Origin: Lachancea kluyveri NRRL Y-12651 | Lineage: Eukaryota; Ascomycota; Saccharomycetes; Saccharomycetales; Saccharomycetaceae | Assembly (NCBI GenBank): GCA_000149225.2 | Contig: CM000687.1 | Location: 238,501-302,500, forward strand | Direction: 5' to 3' | Length of the DNA: 64,000 nt | Part shown: in pieces, positions 40,371-50,504 of the stretch | Numbering within the stretch: the stretch's first letter is position 1 | How the letters are laid out: each line of letters begins with the position of its first letter | Translations under genes and position numbers: made by a program | The notes under the pieces: generated by a model | Told to the model about the DNA's origin: nothing | Databases searched by the model: none | Seen by the model: only the letters and a program-made list of their open reading frames with translations

Positions 40371-41714
40371 ATGAGCACTATTAAAATCGGCAGGACAATG
40401 ACCAGAACGTTTAAGAGAGCCAAGAAAAATGCTGAGATCCGTTTGGATACCGGATCTGCTGCTATGGACAAATTATCCCATGTGAAGTTATCCCAAGAAC
40501 AGCTAGATCTTAAATCTAAAATTCTAAAGTTTATTGACGATAAACTCACCTCTTTCGATGGTGCGCCTGCAATGTTTGTGATTCAAGGTGATGCTGGTAC
40601 AGGGAAGTCTGTTGTATTAAATGCATTGTTCAATGAGATCCAACGTCTCGCGAAGACGAGCCCTACTTCGGACAATGATGACAGTGCATTGAAGAATACA
40701 TTGCATGGAACTAGTAATTACTTGGTTGTAAACCATCCAGAAATGTTAAAATTGTACCACCGTATTAGCAAATCTTTTCCATATATCCCAAAGTCTTCCT
40801 TAGAAAGACCAACTTCATTGATCAACAACTTAACTAAAACAAAGTCAATGGCCGACGTTGTAATTATAGATGAAGCACATTTGTTATCGACCTCAAAAGA
40901 TGCCTTCAAAAGGTTCTATGGTGAAAATCATCTCAGAGACCTTATGTCGTTGGCAAAGGTTCTCGTGATTGTTTTCGATGACAAACAGTCATTGAGGATG
41001 GGATCTTACTGGACCGAAAATTCTTCAGACGGTGCTAGTTTATCGCATTTCTACAAAGATATTCCAGACGATAGAAAAGATTGGTTTTTTTTGAAACAAC
41101 AGTTCAGAGTTGTATGTGATCAGGACATGCTGCAATGGATTGAGAAACTGAGTACCACCGGCGAGATTCTGCCTTTTCCTAAGAGTATCTCCTCTGGTAA
41201 CTCAAAATTTGACTTTAAGATATGGGACGATTGCGGTGCTATGTACGAGGCCATAAAGCAAAAAGATCAAGAACTTGGTCAATGTAGAGTGTTAGCTACT
41301 TATGATTTTCCCTACAGGCTTGATGGTAAGGATTATTTTGTAACATGTGGTGATAATTTTAAGGTCCGTTGGGATAGATATACGCCGAGAGAAATTACAC
41401 CTTGGAGTGAAAGAGATGATACCATTGATGAAGTTGGAAGTGTCTACACCATTCAAGGTTTTGATCTGAATTATGCGGGTGTCATATTGGGCAGAAGTGT
41501 CGTCTATGATAGAAAAACAGACTCTATCAAATTGAAGCCTGAGTTGTATGATGACCACGCGGGTTTTACGAAAAAGAAAAATATTAAAAACGTGGATACG
41601 GTAAAACACAAGATCATCATGAATAGCATCAATGTTCTGTTAACCCGAGGTGTGAGAGGATTATATATATATGCCTGGGATCCCGAATTAAGGGAAAGGT
41701 TAGCAAGGTGTTGA
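40371..41714 (+). CDS. YPL245W: P-loop DUF2075-type protein (YPL245W orthologue)
   Basis: 447 residues from the first in-frame ATG (S. cerevisiae 454); the longer frame begins at GTG. Walker A GDAGTGKS lies near residue 73 and a Walker B/DEAH-like VIIDEAHLL near 166. A later QQFRVVCDQDM element and an IQGFDLNYAGVILGR segment are typical of DUF2075/superfamily-1-helicase-like P-loop proteins. ATP binding is therefore likely, and a nucleic-acid substrate is possible but not shown. The S. cerevisiae protein is uncharacterised. Strand and place agree with chromosome XVI order. Confidence 0.9.
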   Translation: MSTIKIGRTMTRTFKRAKKNAEIRLDTGSAAMDKLSHVKLSQEQLDLKSKILKFIDDKLTSFDGAPAMFVIQGDAGTGKSVVLNALFNEIQRLAKTSPTSDNDDSALKNTLHGTSNYLVVNHPEMLKLYHRISKSFPYIPKSSLERPTSLINNLTKTKSMADVVIIDEAHLLSTSKDAFKRFYGENHLRDLMSLAKVLVIVFDDKQSLRMGSYWTENSSDGASLSHFYKDIPDDRKDWFFLKQQFRVVCDQDMLQWIEKLSTTGEILPFPKSISSGNSKFDFKIWDDCGAMYEAIKQKDQELGQCRVLATYDFPYRLDGKDYFVTCGDNFKVRWDRYTPREITPWSERDDTIDEVGSVYTIQGFDLNYAGVILGRSVVYDRKTDSIKLKPELYDDHAGFTKKKNIKNVDTVKHKIIMNSINVLLTRGVRGLYIYAWDPELRERLARC

Positions 41715-41748
41715 TTAAATAATAGACCCTTACATCAAAATCGATAAT

Positions 41749-42717
41749 TTATCTAATAAATTGAATGCCCTGAGGCTTTTCATTGACGGTTAGTTGGAAG
41801 ACATCGCCCCTGGCGTAATGACCGACTGGATCAAAGTCGTAACGGGCTTCAATAATCAGGTCAGTGTCAATCTCTGCAGTTAGCAAGCCTTCTCTACCAA
41901 CCAATGGGCCAGCAATTATTTCTCCATATGGATTGACAATTATGCTACCTCCATTAATGCAATTGTCATCTACAGCCGGCCAGCCTGGTAATTGTCTTTT
42001 ACCGGTATTTTCATCCACAATTTCACCGAATCCCATTTTAGTGGCATCTGGCATAAACTGCACAGCGCTCACCAAGAATAGGCGACCTTCGTAAGCAATA
42101 TTTTGCATAACTGTTCTCCAAATAGGCCTTTGGTCTACAGTTGGGGCACACCAAACTTCGACACCCTTAGCATACATGGCCTGTCTCAACAATGGAAGCA
42201 TATTCTCCCAACAGATAGCACCACCAATCTTACCTACTGCGCTGTCGACCACAGTCAGAGTGGAACCGTCACCTTGCCCCCATATTAATCTCTCGGTGGC
42301 AGTGGGCATCAATTTACGATGCTTACCCACATATCCGTGCTGAGGATCGATGAAAACTATCGTACAATATAACGTAGTATTATCGCGTTCAATACACCCG
42401 CAACAAATGGAGGCACCAGTGCGTCTAGAAAGTTCGCTTAGTTGGTTGATCTCATAGTACTTATCGCCAGACCCAACTTCGATAGACTGGGAGTAATACT
42501 TTGCAAACTCTTCGCGCCCAGATTGTAAACGATACCCCAGATAAGTACCAAATGTTGATCCCTTGGGATAACCACCTAAGGTGGCCTCTGGAATAACTAC
42601 CAGAGAAGCACCTGCTTCCTTGATTTCCTGTTCATAGGACAAGATCTTTTCTAAAGTAGCTTGGGTACCTTCTGGAGAAGTTCCAACCTGTAGAGCAGCG
42701 ACAATTTTCTTGGGCAT
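41749..42717 (-). CDS. NIT1: Nitrilase, branch 1 (NIT1-like)
   Basis: 322 residues from the ATG at 42717; the reading frame extends one TTG codon further. The catalytic triad of the nitrilase superfamily is present: Glu44 in VIPEATLGG, Lys135 in KHRKLMPT, and Cys169 in [28 protein letters not shown] is typical of true nitrilases, which convert nitriles to carboxylic acids and ammonia. In the S. cerevisiae reference strain the homologue is interrupted (YIL164C/YIL165C); here it looks intact. It lies between YPL245W and HUT1, which are adjacent in S. cerevisiae, so it is an insertion relative to that order. The natural substrate is unknown. Confidence 0.9.
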   Translation of the reverse strand: MPKKIVAALQVGTSPEGTQATLEKILSYEQEIKEAGASLVVIPEATLGGYPKGSTFGTYLGYRLQSGREEFAKYYSQSIEVGSGDKYYEINQLSELSRRTGASICCGCIERDNTTLYCTIVFIDPQHGYVGKHRKLMPTATERLIWGQGDGSTLTVVDSAVGKIGGAICWENMLPLLRQAMYAKGVEVWCAPTVDQRPIWRTVMQNIAYEGRLFLVSAVQFMPDATKMGFGEIVDENTGKRQLPGWPAVDDNCINGGSIIVNPYGEIIAGPLVGREGLLTAEIDTDLIIEARYDFDPVGHYARGDVFQLTVNEKPQGIQFIR

Positions 42718-43642
42718 CAATTATGTAGTTTTTGGTTTGGTCTCACTAACTTTTTTGCCATGTGGTGCTGAAGTAAAATGCTGCGCTTTTATACAGTTAC
42801 GAACTCTGTTCAATGGATAGTGGCTGCATTGTCCGTTTGCCTCCGCGATTTATGGGAAAAGGAAGCCGAGTAGTGCAGGCAAGTGGAGGAGGGTCAACAA
42901 TTTCCATTTTATTTTCCACTCCATTGCTGACGTTGGTTGAAATATTTGATTTTTTGCCGGTTGTTATCTAGATATCTCTATCCTATTCCTGTCAAGCAAG
43001 CAAGAACTGTCATTGGCACGACCTCCAAAAAAAAAGGCCGTTCCTTTAAAATATTGGAACGGAACAATTTCAGTGGTTTTCGAAAGCACACATATCATTA
43101 TTTAGAGGTTATACATGATGTATGGACCCATCTTGTGTGATGGATTTATGTTTCGAGTATGTACTCCTGATTTCGGCGAATTTTTCCTCAGTTTTATACA
43201 AAAAAGGGCCATATCCTTGTAAAAAAGTCAACACGAATGAACTAAACAAAAACTTTATAATAGAAAACTTTGAAACCTTTTTTCATAAGTAGGTTCAGAA
43301 ACATAGATTCATAGTCGAAAACAACGGCAGGTGCTGTTCAATTATATTACTGACAAGAAGATAAGATTAAGCAGAAAAACTTTAGTGTTAAAAATTGCAG
43401 CTAATAAATTGGTATTACAAATTAACTCTTTAGGATTTTTTATAATAAAAAAGGCCCATTAATATGGCTTTCAAATCCTTACAAAATAAAGGCGATGCCA
43501 AGAATCAGGCCACCGTGGCTATCGCTGGTTTTGTATGATGAAATTATATTTTTTGCCAAGCGTCAGCTCAGTATGCCACAGCACTTGGGATGAAAAATAA
43601 AGATGTTTTCGTCTATCTATTAAAAATTCCTATGCTTTGTAT
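42718..43642. other. NIT1 upstream region / HUT1 3' region
   Basis: About 925 bases, AT-rich. Short open frames only (for example 42937-43140), none recognisable. No RNA gene was recognised. Confidence 0.45.
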
Positions 43643-44656
43643 TTATTCATGTTTTGGTTTGGTTTTGGCCTGTCTTTTTTTCAAGTTGGCCTCCCAGAGA
43701 ATCCCCCCAAAAACTGTAGAAATGCCTAGCCATTGAACTAGAGAGACACTATGACCAAAAACAACGATACTCAAAATCATGGAAACCATTTTTCTTGTGA
43801 CAGTGACCATGACTAGTACTAGCGATCCGTACTGCTCTAAAGTATAAAAAATGAAACACTGCCCCAAGGCACCACACAAAGCATAAGTTCCAAGGTAATA
43901 AGCAATCTGCGGATCTAAGGAAATTAACCTCTTAGCATCCTCTAGTTGTACGGGGTCAACTAAAGTGATGTACAACAAATTCCATAAAACTATTGCTAGG
44001 TTTAATGCAAACATTAGGTGTGCGCCAGTGATTTTTTTATTCTTAGTCGGTGTTCCTCGTTTTAGCAACCTGTCTTGTGTAGCGTTGGTCAGTCCATCAA
44101 GAAACAAACTAGTAAATAAGAGTCCGAATCCGTAAAATGATGGGGAACTGGTAGTTTCTCTTGCAGCGTTGCTACTGCGACCGCCTAGTGTAAATAATAC
44201 GACACCCAATGTCACTAAGAGTGCAACAATCTTTTTATTTGTTGAGATAGGGGTCTTGTAGAACAGCAAATGAACAACCAACAAAGGGATTAGTTTACAA
44301 CTCTTGGCTAGCATGTAAGTCAAGTAATCGACGTATTGTAAAGAAACAGTCGCTAATGGCGTTGAAGAGCTCTGTGTGATGGAAATAAGAGCAAGATGCT
44401 TGTAATGCTCTCTTAGAAAATCGACAGCGGAGTAACTACTCCTTCTCCACGTCAAATACAGTAGACCAACAACAGCAGCAGCCAATGACTGTACAAGTGC
44501 AATTACACAAGGTTGTCGAAATGTTTCTTGAGATTGAGGCCATTTTTTGGTTGTCAACGGCTCTTGTACCAGCCCCCAAGTAAGGAATGATGCATAGATA
44601 CCAAGGATTGCAAATAAGAGCTTTACGAATGATGATCGCCCACTATTAGTATCCAT
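43643..44656 (-). CDS. HUT1: ER nucleotide-sugar transporter Hut1
   Basis: 337 residues (S. cerevisiae 339) from the ATG at 44656. About eight to ten hydrophobic segments, with GIYASFLTWGLVQEPL near the start and YFLGTYALCG-like and LVLVMVTVTRKMVSMILSIV blocks, are characteristic of the SLC35B1 UDP-galactose transporter family. The C-terminus ends KPKHE, a KxKxx pattern that fits ER retrieval. Hut1 is linked to UDP-galactose transport into the ER lumen and to ER folding balance. It is the orthologue of YPL244C, divergent from SRP68 with 167 bases between the two starts. Confidence 0.94.
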   Translation of the reverse strand: MDTNSGRSSFVKLLFAILGIYASFLTWGLVQEPLTTKKWPQSQETFRQPCVIALVQSLAAAVVGLLYLTWRRSSYSAVDFLREHYKHLALISITQSSSTPLATVSLQYVDYLTYMLAKSCKLIPLLVVHLLFYKTPISTNKKIVALLVTLGVVLFTLGGRSSNAARETTSSPSFYGFGLLFTSLFLDGLTNATQDRLLKRGTPTKNKKITGAHLMFALNLAIVLWNLLYITLVDPVQLEDAKRLISLDPQIAYYLGTYALCGALGQCFIFYTLEQYGSLVLVMVTVTRKMVSMILSIVVFGHSVSLVQWLGISTVFGGILWEANLKKRQAKTKPKHE

Positions 44657-44823
44657 TGCGTAGTTTCTTTAGAGATCTCAACGGATCTTAGTTGTTGATT
44701 TGGGTAACTATAAAACGTACTAAGCGACTGAAAATTTTTTTGAACAACGTCCATACGTCAACAACCATTTATACAACGCCAGGCTCCTTCACACCTATAT
44801 CCATCCAACTCTGATAGCCGAAC

Positions 44824-46578
44824 ATGACTTACTACTCACCATTGGCTGCCACTTATGGTGTACGTGTAGATCAATTCTTGGAAACAGCACAAGATTTCAC
44901 CAAGTACCATGCTAAATTAAACACTAAGCTGCAAAAATTAAGACGCCGTTGCCGTATCACAACTAAGGATACCAAACACTATTCTTCGAAAGAGAAGTAC
45001 TCCAAGATTACCTCTGAAGACTATGATACTAAGAACAAGCTATTTGGTGCTCTAGTCTTGCTCCACGCTGAAAGAGACCTCGCTTTTGCCGAAGAATTGA
45101 AGTTGAAAGCTCATGCTAGAGGTGCAAAGACTTTGAAAAAGAGTGAAAAAAAGCTTCTTGGAACGAGGTTAAAAAAGACAGTCAAAACTTGTGAAAAACT
45201 GTTGGAAATTACTGCCAATGAAACTAATTGGAAGACTAGATTGGAGTTTTTGATTTACAGTAAATTGTGCCGTGCTGAATACTTAATAAACGGCAAACAT
45301 TTCAAAAGAAAGGACGACTCTTCCATCATTCAAAGTCTATCCTTGGCCTTTGCTGGTATAAATCATTTAACACAAGAAGGTGCTCTGTCACAGCAAACTT
45401 GCCATAGCATAACCTCGAAATACGAGTACTCCTTAACGCAATACATCCTACAGCTGACAGGTGTTTCTGTGTTTTCGACTAAAGACTTAAGCAATTATAT
45501 TACGAAACAGGTCAAAGGTTCTCCTGACGAAGAAATTGTTAAAGTGTTGACTACTAATGGTTTCAAAGCTGAAGAAGAAGACGTTGAAATGGACGATGAT
45601 AACAAGCCGGTAAAGGACATTCACTGGAGGTCGTTTACCGCCACGGTTAACAGTAACCAGGTTGCCCAGTTGCTTTCAGAGATCCACAAACTTCCCCTGA
45701 CTGATCTTTCCCACTACAGTGATAAATTGTTGAAATGGGAAGAAGTGTTGGAAGCGCAACAACAACACATTGAACAAAAGCATGATTCAGGTGAGGATGA
45801 TGAAAGTGAAGATGACCAGATTTTACTGACCTATATTAATTACAACTCCCATTTCACCACAATTCAACGTGACGATTTATTGTTCCAACAATTGCTAAAA
45901 CAATGGCAAACCTCAAAGTCTTCAATGGCCTCTAAGCTCACCAAGTTCAAAGAAATCCAGCGTATTACAAACAACTTGGTAACGTATCTTCAAGAGATTA
46001 TGGAATTGCCTGGTGTGTATTCCGATGATGAGCTTTTGTCATTATTGGAATTAGCCAAGTTATACTACCAGCTGTATTTGAACAGTTCCTGCTTAGCAGC
46101 CCTATATCAATCTAGCGGGAAGTACCTGGAGGCATTAGCTTTGTATTTGGACTCTTACAAGAAGTTGACCGAGAAGATAGGCGATGATATTTCGCTAGAA
46201 GTTTTACCAGGTGATATTGTTAATGAGACTAAATTGAACCAATTGATGTCTTTGATCAAATCTGGCTGGAGTAGTGTAGTTGCACTGGCTGAGTATGAGA
46301 AGTCTACCATCGGAAGTGACAAGTATGCTCCTAGTTTATTGGAAAAATTGGGCAGAAATATCGAGCCTAAAGACGTCAAACTATCGACACTATTTCCTCT
46401 AAGGCCTCAAATCAAACCAGTGGGTGCGAAACCTACTTTGTTTGACCTGGCATTTAACTATATCGATTACGACTCCGAGCAGCAAAAAGTGGCAACAAAT
46501 GAAATCCCACACGAACAACAAAGAGAACAGCAACAAACGCCAAAGAAGAAGGGTTTGTTCGGTATATTTGGCCGTTAG
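44824..46578 (+). CDS. SRP68: Signal recognition particle subunit Srp68
   Basis: 584 residues (S. cerevisiae 599) from the ATG at 44824. The N-terminal third is helical and very basic (YHAKLNTKLQKLRRRCRITTKDTK), forming the SRP RNA-binding region. The middle is TPR-like helical repeat, and the tail is Gln-rich with a basic end (PKKKGLFGIFGR). Srp68 with Srp72 forms the heterodimer that remodels SRP RNA in the cytosolic particle targeting proteins to the ER. It is the orthologue of YPL243W. Confidence 0.94.
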   Translation: MTYYSPLAATYGVRVDQFLETAQDFTKYHAKLNTKLQKLRRRCRITTKDTKHYSSKEKYSKITSEDYDTKNKLFGALVLLHAERDLAFAEELKLKAHARGAKTLKKSEKKLLGTRLKKTVKTCEKLLEITANETNWKTRLEFLIYSKLCRAEYLINGKHFKRKDDSSIIQSLSLAFAGINHLTQEGALSQQTCHSITSKYEYSLTQYILQLTGVSVFSTKDLSNYITKQVKGSPDEEIVKVLTTNGFKAEEEDVEMDDDNKPVKDIHWRSFTATVNSNQVAQLLSEIHKLPLTDLSHYSDKLLKWEEVLEAQQQHIEQKHDSGEDDESEDDQILLTYINYNSHFTTIQRDDLLFQQLLKQWQTSKSSMASKLTKFKEIQRITNNLVTYLQEIMELPGVYSDDELLSLLELAKLYYQLYLNSSCLAALYQSSGKYLEALALYLDSYKKLTEKIGDDISLEVLPGDIVNETKLNQLMSLIKSGWSSVVALAEYEKSTIGSDKYAPSLLEKLGRNIEPKDVKLSTLFPLRPQIKPVGAKPTLFDLAFNYIDYDSEQQKVATNEIPHEQQREQQQTPKKKGLFGIFGR

Positions 46579-46785
46579 ATGATATGTATTAAATGTAAAT
46601 AAACACTTTCGTGTATAAAAACGTAATGACCTTTTGTGTTTCTAAGTGAATCCCTTTTGTCTAATACACACTTTTTCTTTTTGCGCTAGTATTGGCGAGG
46701 TCTTGAAATATTCTTCCAAGTCCACCATCATGGTTCGACGAAAGAGAGAAGAAGGTAGGGAGAGAACAGAATAAAGGCGTCACAA

Positions 46786-48087
46786 ATGCTCTTTTTTTCA
46801 ATGTTTAAAAAACGCTATACTTGCTGGATATGTTTAGAACAAGATTCCCCTGATCCTTGGATTTCCCATGAATGTGGGTGCAACTTGCAGGTTCACAAAA
46901 AGTGTCTTATACAGTGGTTGCTGGCTATAAACAAGAAACAGCTCGATAACTATAGCATTGACGATTTCTATAAGATTAATACAGTAAAAGAATTAAGACG
47001 TAGAGTGCTTTACTTGGTGGATTCCCACAGGGGCTTCCAAGAGGAGGTTGGTATTGTGGAAACAATTCAGTCATTACCTGCTGTGGGCCAAACCTGGGCC
47101 AGCTTTATATGTGTTGCAGGTTTAGCTTTAAGAGCCACATTCCATATGCCTCCACCTGAATATCATAATCACGATATGTGGAGAGGTTTACCAATTGAGC
47201 AGATAGACTGTCCACAATGCAAACGAAAGATAATGAAAGGCGAGCTGAAATACCATAGCAAGTCTCCGACTCTACTGCTGCTCCACATTTTCAGGCGCTT
47301 CACAAGGTATCTGTCTACAGTTTCCGTGATACTTTTTTCAACAACAAATACTGTAAAATGGTGGTTTAGGTTAGGTTTGTGGCAACTGAGATGCCTGTTT
47401 CCTGAAAGTGTTTTAAGGAGAACACTAAAAGTTTCTACGACGAAAGCACTTGACGTCTATAGTGCAACAATGTCTGGTATTGATAGTATTTCTAATGAAA
47501 ACAAGATTCTTATCCTAGGGTTCCCACTGCATTTACTCAGCTTGGGATACAAAGACAATTCACTGTGGTTTTTCAGGCTTTTATATCCTATGTTAATCAT
47601 AGCTCGCCATCAGAACTCCAAACTATTAGTCAAGGCTTTTACACTCAGGGGCCTGGTTGTTATGAGTTGTAATTGGATATATTCATGGATTTTTGAGAGG
47701 ATATACAGACACTGGCTCAGCACAACAATGCCGTATTTTTATGAGACTAGAACAAGCAACTGGACCAACATACTAGAACCTGCTCAAGGTTTAGAGGAGA
47801 AAGACTACTCAAATGTTATAATACAAACTACTTGGTCTGACAGTTTTGTCCAAATTTTGATATGGCCTTGGCTAGGACAACAATTGTCTCGCCGAGTTCT
47901 ATCCAGGTTAAACTGGTTAACTCAATGGCTGATTTCTCAAGATAAACACGCCTCGCCGGACGAGTGTCAGTTTGTACTGAATCTAATTGGTTGCGGTCTT
48001 GTCGTGCTGGGCAAAGATTTGTTCAAGTTGTATGCGACATATTGCCGTATCAAAGAGCTGAAAGCACTAGGCGAACTTTTAGAGTAA
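46786..48087 (+). CDS. RING-CH (MARCH5-like) membrane ubiquitin ligase, first of a tandem pair
   Basis: 433 residues from the ATG at 46786. RING-CH zinc ligands are visible: C13, C16, C30, C32, H37, C40, then after a gap of about 100 residues C142 and C145 (CPQC). W44 follows the sixth ligand, as in MARCH proteins. Several hydrophobic segments follow (first near 173-195), and the end, LNLIGCGLVVLGKDLFKLYATY, resembles the last part of MARCH5-type mitochondrial outer-membrane E3s. An E3 ligase in an organelle membrane is the best inference. Position, strand and size (431 in S. cerevisiae) make it the candidate counterpart of YMR187C, an uncharacterised gene, but I cannot confirm homology. The next gene is its paralogue, 36 bases away. 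Confidence 0.78.
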   Translation: MLFFSMFKKRYTCWICLEQDSPDPWISHECGCNLQVHKKCLIQWLLAINKKQLDNYSIDDFYKINTVKELRRRVLYLVDSHRGFQEEVGIVETIQSLPAVGQTWASFICVAGLALRATFHMPPPEYHNHDMWRGLPIEQIDCPQCKRKIMKGELKYHSKSPTLLLLHIFRRFTRYLSTVSVILFSTTNTVKWWFRLGLWQLRCLFPESVLRRTLKVSTTKALDVYSATMSGIDSISNENKILILGFPLHLLSLGYKDNSLWFFRLLYPMLIIARHQNSKLLVKAFTLRGLVVMSCNWIYSWIFERIYRHWLSTTMPYFYETRTSNWTNILEPAQGLEEKDYSNVIIQTTWSDSFVQILIWPWLGQQLSRRVLSRLNWLTQWLISQDKHASPDECQFVLNLIGCGLVVLGKDLFKLYATYCRIKELKALGELLE

Positions 48088-48123
48088 AAAATATTTGTAT
48101 ATAGTCCAAATCAGCAAGAAAAT

Positions 48124-49890
48124 ATGCAAGCCGACAATCGCTGTTGGATCTGCTTGGGATCTGGCGATGAAAGGCCTCCTTTGGGCTCATACAGAGATGC
48201 CCACGATTGGGTTCACCCTTGCAAATGCTCGTTGAGAGCGCACAGAAAGTGTCTTCTGGAATGGGTTTCCACCAAAGGCTTAGAGAGCAAAGAAGTATTG
48301 CTGCGTGATACCCCCAATATAGGTTTCGATTCCGTCAATGTCCTAGATCATTACACAACTTTACACAGCAGACGTCCCGGTTTTCAGCCTTTAGGTTGGT
48401 TGGGTATCCGTATGGATGAACAAGCTCCACATGTTTCAGTAGATAACAGCGCCGCAAGATTGAGCAGAGCGTTTAACTCAGATGAACATGGGGATGTTAT
48501 TACTGGTGTTACAACTGCAATGATGGATGGTGCTGAGGAAAACCAGTCTAGTGGAGGCTCAAGAAGTTCCCGCAAGTTTATTATTAATACCTTGTGTCCA
48601 CAATGCAACACCCCGATTTTGCTAAGAACCAACCGAAGCACTACGCTATGGCTCACATCACTATGTTCCAAGTTTGTGGATTGGTCTACAAAAACCTTGA
48701 CAGAAGCTACAGTGTTGGGTACAATAGGCGGTTCCATCTTGTTCAGCTGCGCTGGTTTTCTAATGTCTTGGGGGTTGAGAATTATGACCACTATAGCTCC
48801 TGAGAGTACGATGTTGAAACTTTTGGATTTGTCACAATACCGAACGTTTATTGGGGCATTCAATGCTAATAAAATCGGATTTAGGCAGATTTCCTTGTTG
48901 TGTGGAGCACCACTCTATTTGTTGAGCTTTAGATACGATAACACAATATTGGGTTGGCTTAGACGCTTTTATCCAATCTCTTTTCTCAAGCCCACCGATA
49001 ACTTACACAGCAGTACCAAAAGGTTTCTGCTATTTCAGTTTCCGCTGAAGATATTGTATGATTGTTTTGTGATGCTGTGTTTAAATCCGATCTATTTCAA
49101 TTGGATACACCGCGTAAAACCTTATTTCATCAGCGACAGAATGTCCATTGATCAAATGAGGATGTATGAAAAGGAGCAGAGTGAAATTGAATACAAGCGG
49201 GAAATGAGGGATTTGAACAGTAGGGCACATTCTGGTATATGGTGCAAGTTAAAGAGCATTTTCTCTTGGTCAGATGGCGATATCAGCACAAAAGTAATCA
49301 GAAATCGCCGATTGCTAATGATTTTAAGGTACAACTACACACAGGCACTGGTGGAAACTTCTTCTTGGGAGAAACTTGCGTCGGCGGTACTGTGGCCAGC
49401 ACTTGGTAAACACGTGAATGTTCTCCTTCTCATGAAGTTTAGTTCTTTCAAGAGGTTTTTAACGAAAAACACAGACACATCTGACGATGCCTTATACTTG
49501 GGTAACTTAATTGGTTGTTGCGCAGTGGTATTGGCCAATGAACTTGTCCATCTTTACATCACCTGGAAAAGAGTTCAACAGTTGGAAAACCTGCAAGTTT
49601 TAGAGTACATGTCATCAGACTGGGAATACCTAATGAATAAAAAGACGGGTCAAGTAATAAATCAACTAGGATACCTACCCAATGATCCAGAGTCAGAGTT
49701 GATCGTCGAAGAACATGCCCGCGAACTTTTGGAAAGGAAAAAGTACGAGCAATGGTGCACGATGGTGGATGACATTCCAACAGTTACTGGAAAAGTCAGC
49801 TACTTAGGATACTTAGTGATGAAGCAAAATATTGAACGTTCTTTAAGGCATGCCGAATGCTCCACTAGAGATATTCGTGGATGTGCTTAA
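48124..49890 (+). CDS. RING-CH (MARCH5-like) membrane ubiquitin ligase, second of a tandem pair
   Basis: 588 residues from the ATG at 48124. Zinc ligands: C7, C10, C33, C35, H40, C43, then C158 and C161 (CPQC), again with a long insertion between the sixth and seventh. W47 is in the conserved place. The HDWVHPCKCSLRAHRKCLLEW stretch is typical of fungal MARCH5-like proteins. A hydrophobic segment lies at about 192-220 and others follow. The C-terminal LGNLIGCCAVVLANELVHLYITW matches the end of the upstream gene, as does PLYLLSFRYDN in the middle. So the two are tandem duplicates, now well diverged. The same strand and only 36 bases between them suggest either close tandem promoters or shared regulation. 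Confidence 0.78.
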   Translation: MQADNRCWICLGSGDERPPLGSYRDAHDWVHPCKCSLRAHRKCLLEWVSTKGLESKEVLLRDTPNIGFDSVNVLDHYTTLHSRRPGFQPLGWLGIRMDEQAPHVSVDNSAARLSRAFNSDEHGDVITGVTTAMMDGAEENQSSGGSRSSRKFIINTLCPQCNTPILLRTNRSTTLWLTSLCSKFVDWSTKTLTEATVLGTIGGSILFSCAGFLMSWGLRIMTTIAPESTMLKLLDLSQYRTFIGAFNANKIGFRQISLLCGAPLYLLSFRYDNTILGWLRRFYPISFLKPTDNLHSSTKRFLLFQFPLKILYDCFVMLCLNPIYFNWIHRVKPYFISDRMSIDQMRMYEKEQSEIEYKREMRDLNSRAHSGIWCKLKSIFSWSDGDISTKVIRNRRLLMILRYNYTQALVETSSWEKLASAVLWPALGKHVNVLLLMKFSSFKRFLTKNTDTSDDALYLGNLIGCCAVVLANELVHLYITWKRVQQLENLQVLEYMSSDWEYLMNKKTGQVINQLGYLPNDPESELIVEEHARELLERKKYEQWCTMVDDIPTVTGKVSYLGYLVMKQNIERSLRHAECSTRDIRGCA

Positions 49891-50504
49891 ATCTGTCTTG
49901 TATATAACTCTGGATGTTTAGTAGTGTTTCAAGGATAGCAAATATTTTCGCTGAGAACGTTTGAACAAAAATGTATCAGCGTTGCCAAAGAAGTAACTAA
50001 AAATTACAAATAATTTAAAACCACAGTATTTTGATGTTACAGGCTTCTTGGATGGTAAAATTTCATCACAAAGAAGTAGGAATGCATGTAATTTGAGGTA
50101 GTCGTTGTACACAAACCACATTTCAGACATTGTGCAATTGATATGAAAATGCCGAGAAATCTCATCATATGAGGTCGCTATCGATAAACATGAGAAAGGA
50201 ATATACCTAACGAACAGTGATAATGGCTAACGATACTTTTATTTAAAAAAAAAAAAAGACTGGTTGATGGATAACACAGAATGAAAAAAAAAAATATGTT
50301 TGAAGCCTTGACCAGGTAACTCTAGATTCACTGGCATTTTTTTTTATCTACTGATACACATTTTTACCATAGTTCTCATCGTCGTCAGTGCTGTTGTTAA
50401 TATCCATTACTGTCATGTCTTCCGCGGTGTGTTATGACCTCGCGTGAAAACTAATATTTGGACTGTTAGTGAGATGTGGACGATTGTTAAAGAGGCGTTC
50501 AAGG
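49891..50504. other. Region between the RING-CH pair and the zinc-finger gene
   Basis: About 610 bases. It contains a possible tiny minus-strand gene (listed separately), A-rich runs near 50246-50257 and 50284-50294, and a T-run near 50338-50345. Nothing else is recognised. Confidence 0.45.
49918..50130 (-). CDS. Possible small protein, unknown
   Basis: A 70-codon frame with an ATG at 50130. The product, starting MSEMWFVYNDYLKLHAFLLL, is aromatic-rich with a hydrophobic stretch near residues 36-50 and a basic tail. I cannot name it. It may be a real small gene or chance. Its 3' end lies 28 bases from the end of the second RING-CH gene. Confidence 0.3.
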   Translation of the reverse strand: MSEMWFVYNDYLKLHAFLLLCDEILPSKKPVTSKYCGFKLFVIFSYFFGNADTFLFKRSQRKYLLSLKHY

